Shown here: one piece after another, positions 28,822 to 29,262 of the stretch
Position numbering within the stretch: the first letter of the stretch is position 1
How the letters are laid out: every line of letters begins with the position of its first letter
From: Ectocarpus siliculosus
Lineage: Eukaryota; Sar; Phaeophyceae; Ectocarpales; Ectocarpaceae
Length of the DNA stretch: 29,262 nucleotides
Direction: 5' to 3'
Assembly: GCA_000310025.1 (NCBI GenBank)
Contig: FN649748.1
Span: 2,064,441 to 2,093,702, forward strand
Made by a program: the position numbers and the translations under genes
The notes under the pieces: generated by a model
Databases searched by the model: none
What the model was told of the DNA's origin: nothing
The model's input: only the letters and a program-made list of their open reading frames with translations

Positions 28822-29186
28822 GAACAAACTTTCCGTGGGATCCCACAAACATCCTGTCTAATATCGGACACGGTAGGGTGTACATTGTCTATTTCTTGTA
28901 CGCACAACTTCTGGATGCTAGAATACATACGCATACCAAGACCAAAGTCCAGCAGCACCGCAGCATCGCGTCGTACTTCCGCCACCACCCCCCCCCCGGT
29001 CAATCCACAGCATGGTATATCTGGTTTGACACGGCAAACGCAAGGATGATGACCAGCTTCTGGATCATCCTAGTGAAACGTGCGTACATCTGGGCCGGCG
29101 AAAACCCGGCATATCGCTCCGCCCAGGTGTTGGGATGCGAGATCAATGGTCTCAAGACTACCGCGTGCGGTTACATTGAGTACACC
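28822..29186 (+). CDS. Exon of an unrecognised protein, running to window end
   Basis: After an acceptor with a pyrimidine tract (CACTTTCGTGCAG) a frame with GC-rich third positions stays open for about 120 codons. It codes TNFPWDPTNILSNIGHGRVY, then FLYAQLLDARIHTHTK, SIASYFRHH, STAWYIWFDTANARMMTSFW, and RAYIWAGENPAYRSAQVLGC. Amphipathic and hydrophobic segments suggest a membrane or globular protein. I do not recognise the family. Decayed sequence matching its 3' part lies in VDAC intron 4, so the coding segment exists in more than one copy. It ends in a C19 run where sequence quality looks doubtful. Confidence 0.6.
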
Positions 29187-29203
29187 CCCCCCCCCCCCCC
29201 CCC
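29185..29203. repeat. C19 homopolymer
   Basis: An uninterrupted C run within or at the end of the exon frame. Together with the following A and C runs it suggests poor sequence. Confidence 0.85.
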
Positions 29204-29223
29204 GGAAAAAACAAACCCCCCCC

Positions 29224-29255
29224 GGGGGCCATTTCCCCTTCCAAAAATGGCCCCC
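29224..29255. repeat. 11-bp perfect inverted repeat near window end
   Basis: GGGGGCCATTT pairs with AAATGGCCCCC around a 10-base loop. It may be a real hairpin or a contig-end artefact. Confidence 0.5.
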
Positions 29256-29262
29256 CCACAAA

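Overview
This window is eukaryotic nuclear DNA. It holds a spliced gene with small GC3-rich exons and GT-AG introns of about 0.2 to 3.5 kb, a large Ty3/gypsy chromovirus, a second transposon, many microsatellites and homopolymers, and long stretches without genes. The gene style (short exons, introns near 1 kb) fits a stramenopile such as a brown alga. That placement is inference: no rRNA or organellar marker was seen.

Region 1-2500 is repeat-scarred DNA with no convincing gene except a pair of related exon-like segments on the minus strand. From 2852 to 14352 lies the coding region of one LTR retrotransposon, in order: gag (Ala/Ser repeats, coiled coil, capsid-like region, CCHC zinc knuckle), a Ser/Thr/Pro-rich spacer, a NADAR (YbiA/DUF1768) domain, aspartic protease, reverse transcriptase, RNase H, a long disordered linker, integrase, chromodomain and a Tudor/agenet-like C-terminal domain. 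It reads as one former long frame now broken by an in-frame TGA (6608), a -1 shift near a C6 run (about 7107) and an in-frame TAA (8272) that falls inside the NADAR domain. A self-compensating pair of shifts (about 4758 and 4908) also sits in gag. A T-rich 3' UTR and a purine tract follow. No 5' LTR partner was found.

From 27046 down to about 20105 (tentatively 17993) the minus strand carries a mitochondrial porin (VDAC) gene in at least six exons, with consistent phases and canonical splice sites. The 40-nt first exon is separated from exon 2 by a 3.5-kb intron. That intron contains a 1.33-kb hAT-like non-autonomous element (24139-25468) with inverted termini, a near-perfect 8-bp target duplication, and arrays of about 41-bp palindromic units rich in GTAC. 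Other VDAC introns hold copies of a short dispersed repeat with a tRNA A-box-like core, which also occurs at the start of gag and downstream of the retrotransposon, and a decayed piece of an exon whose fuller relative is at 28822-29186 on the plus strand. The last ~75 bases look like poor-quality or contig-end sequence.

The strongest candidates for something new are the NADAR enzyme domain inside a chromovirus polyprotein, the palindrome-array hAT element, and the dispersed A-box-like repeat family.
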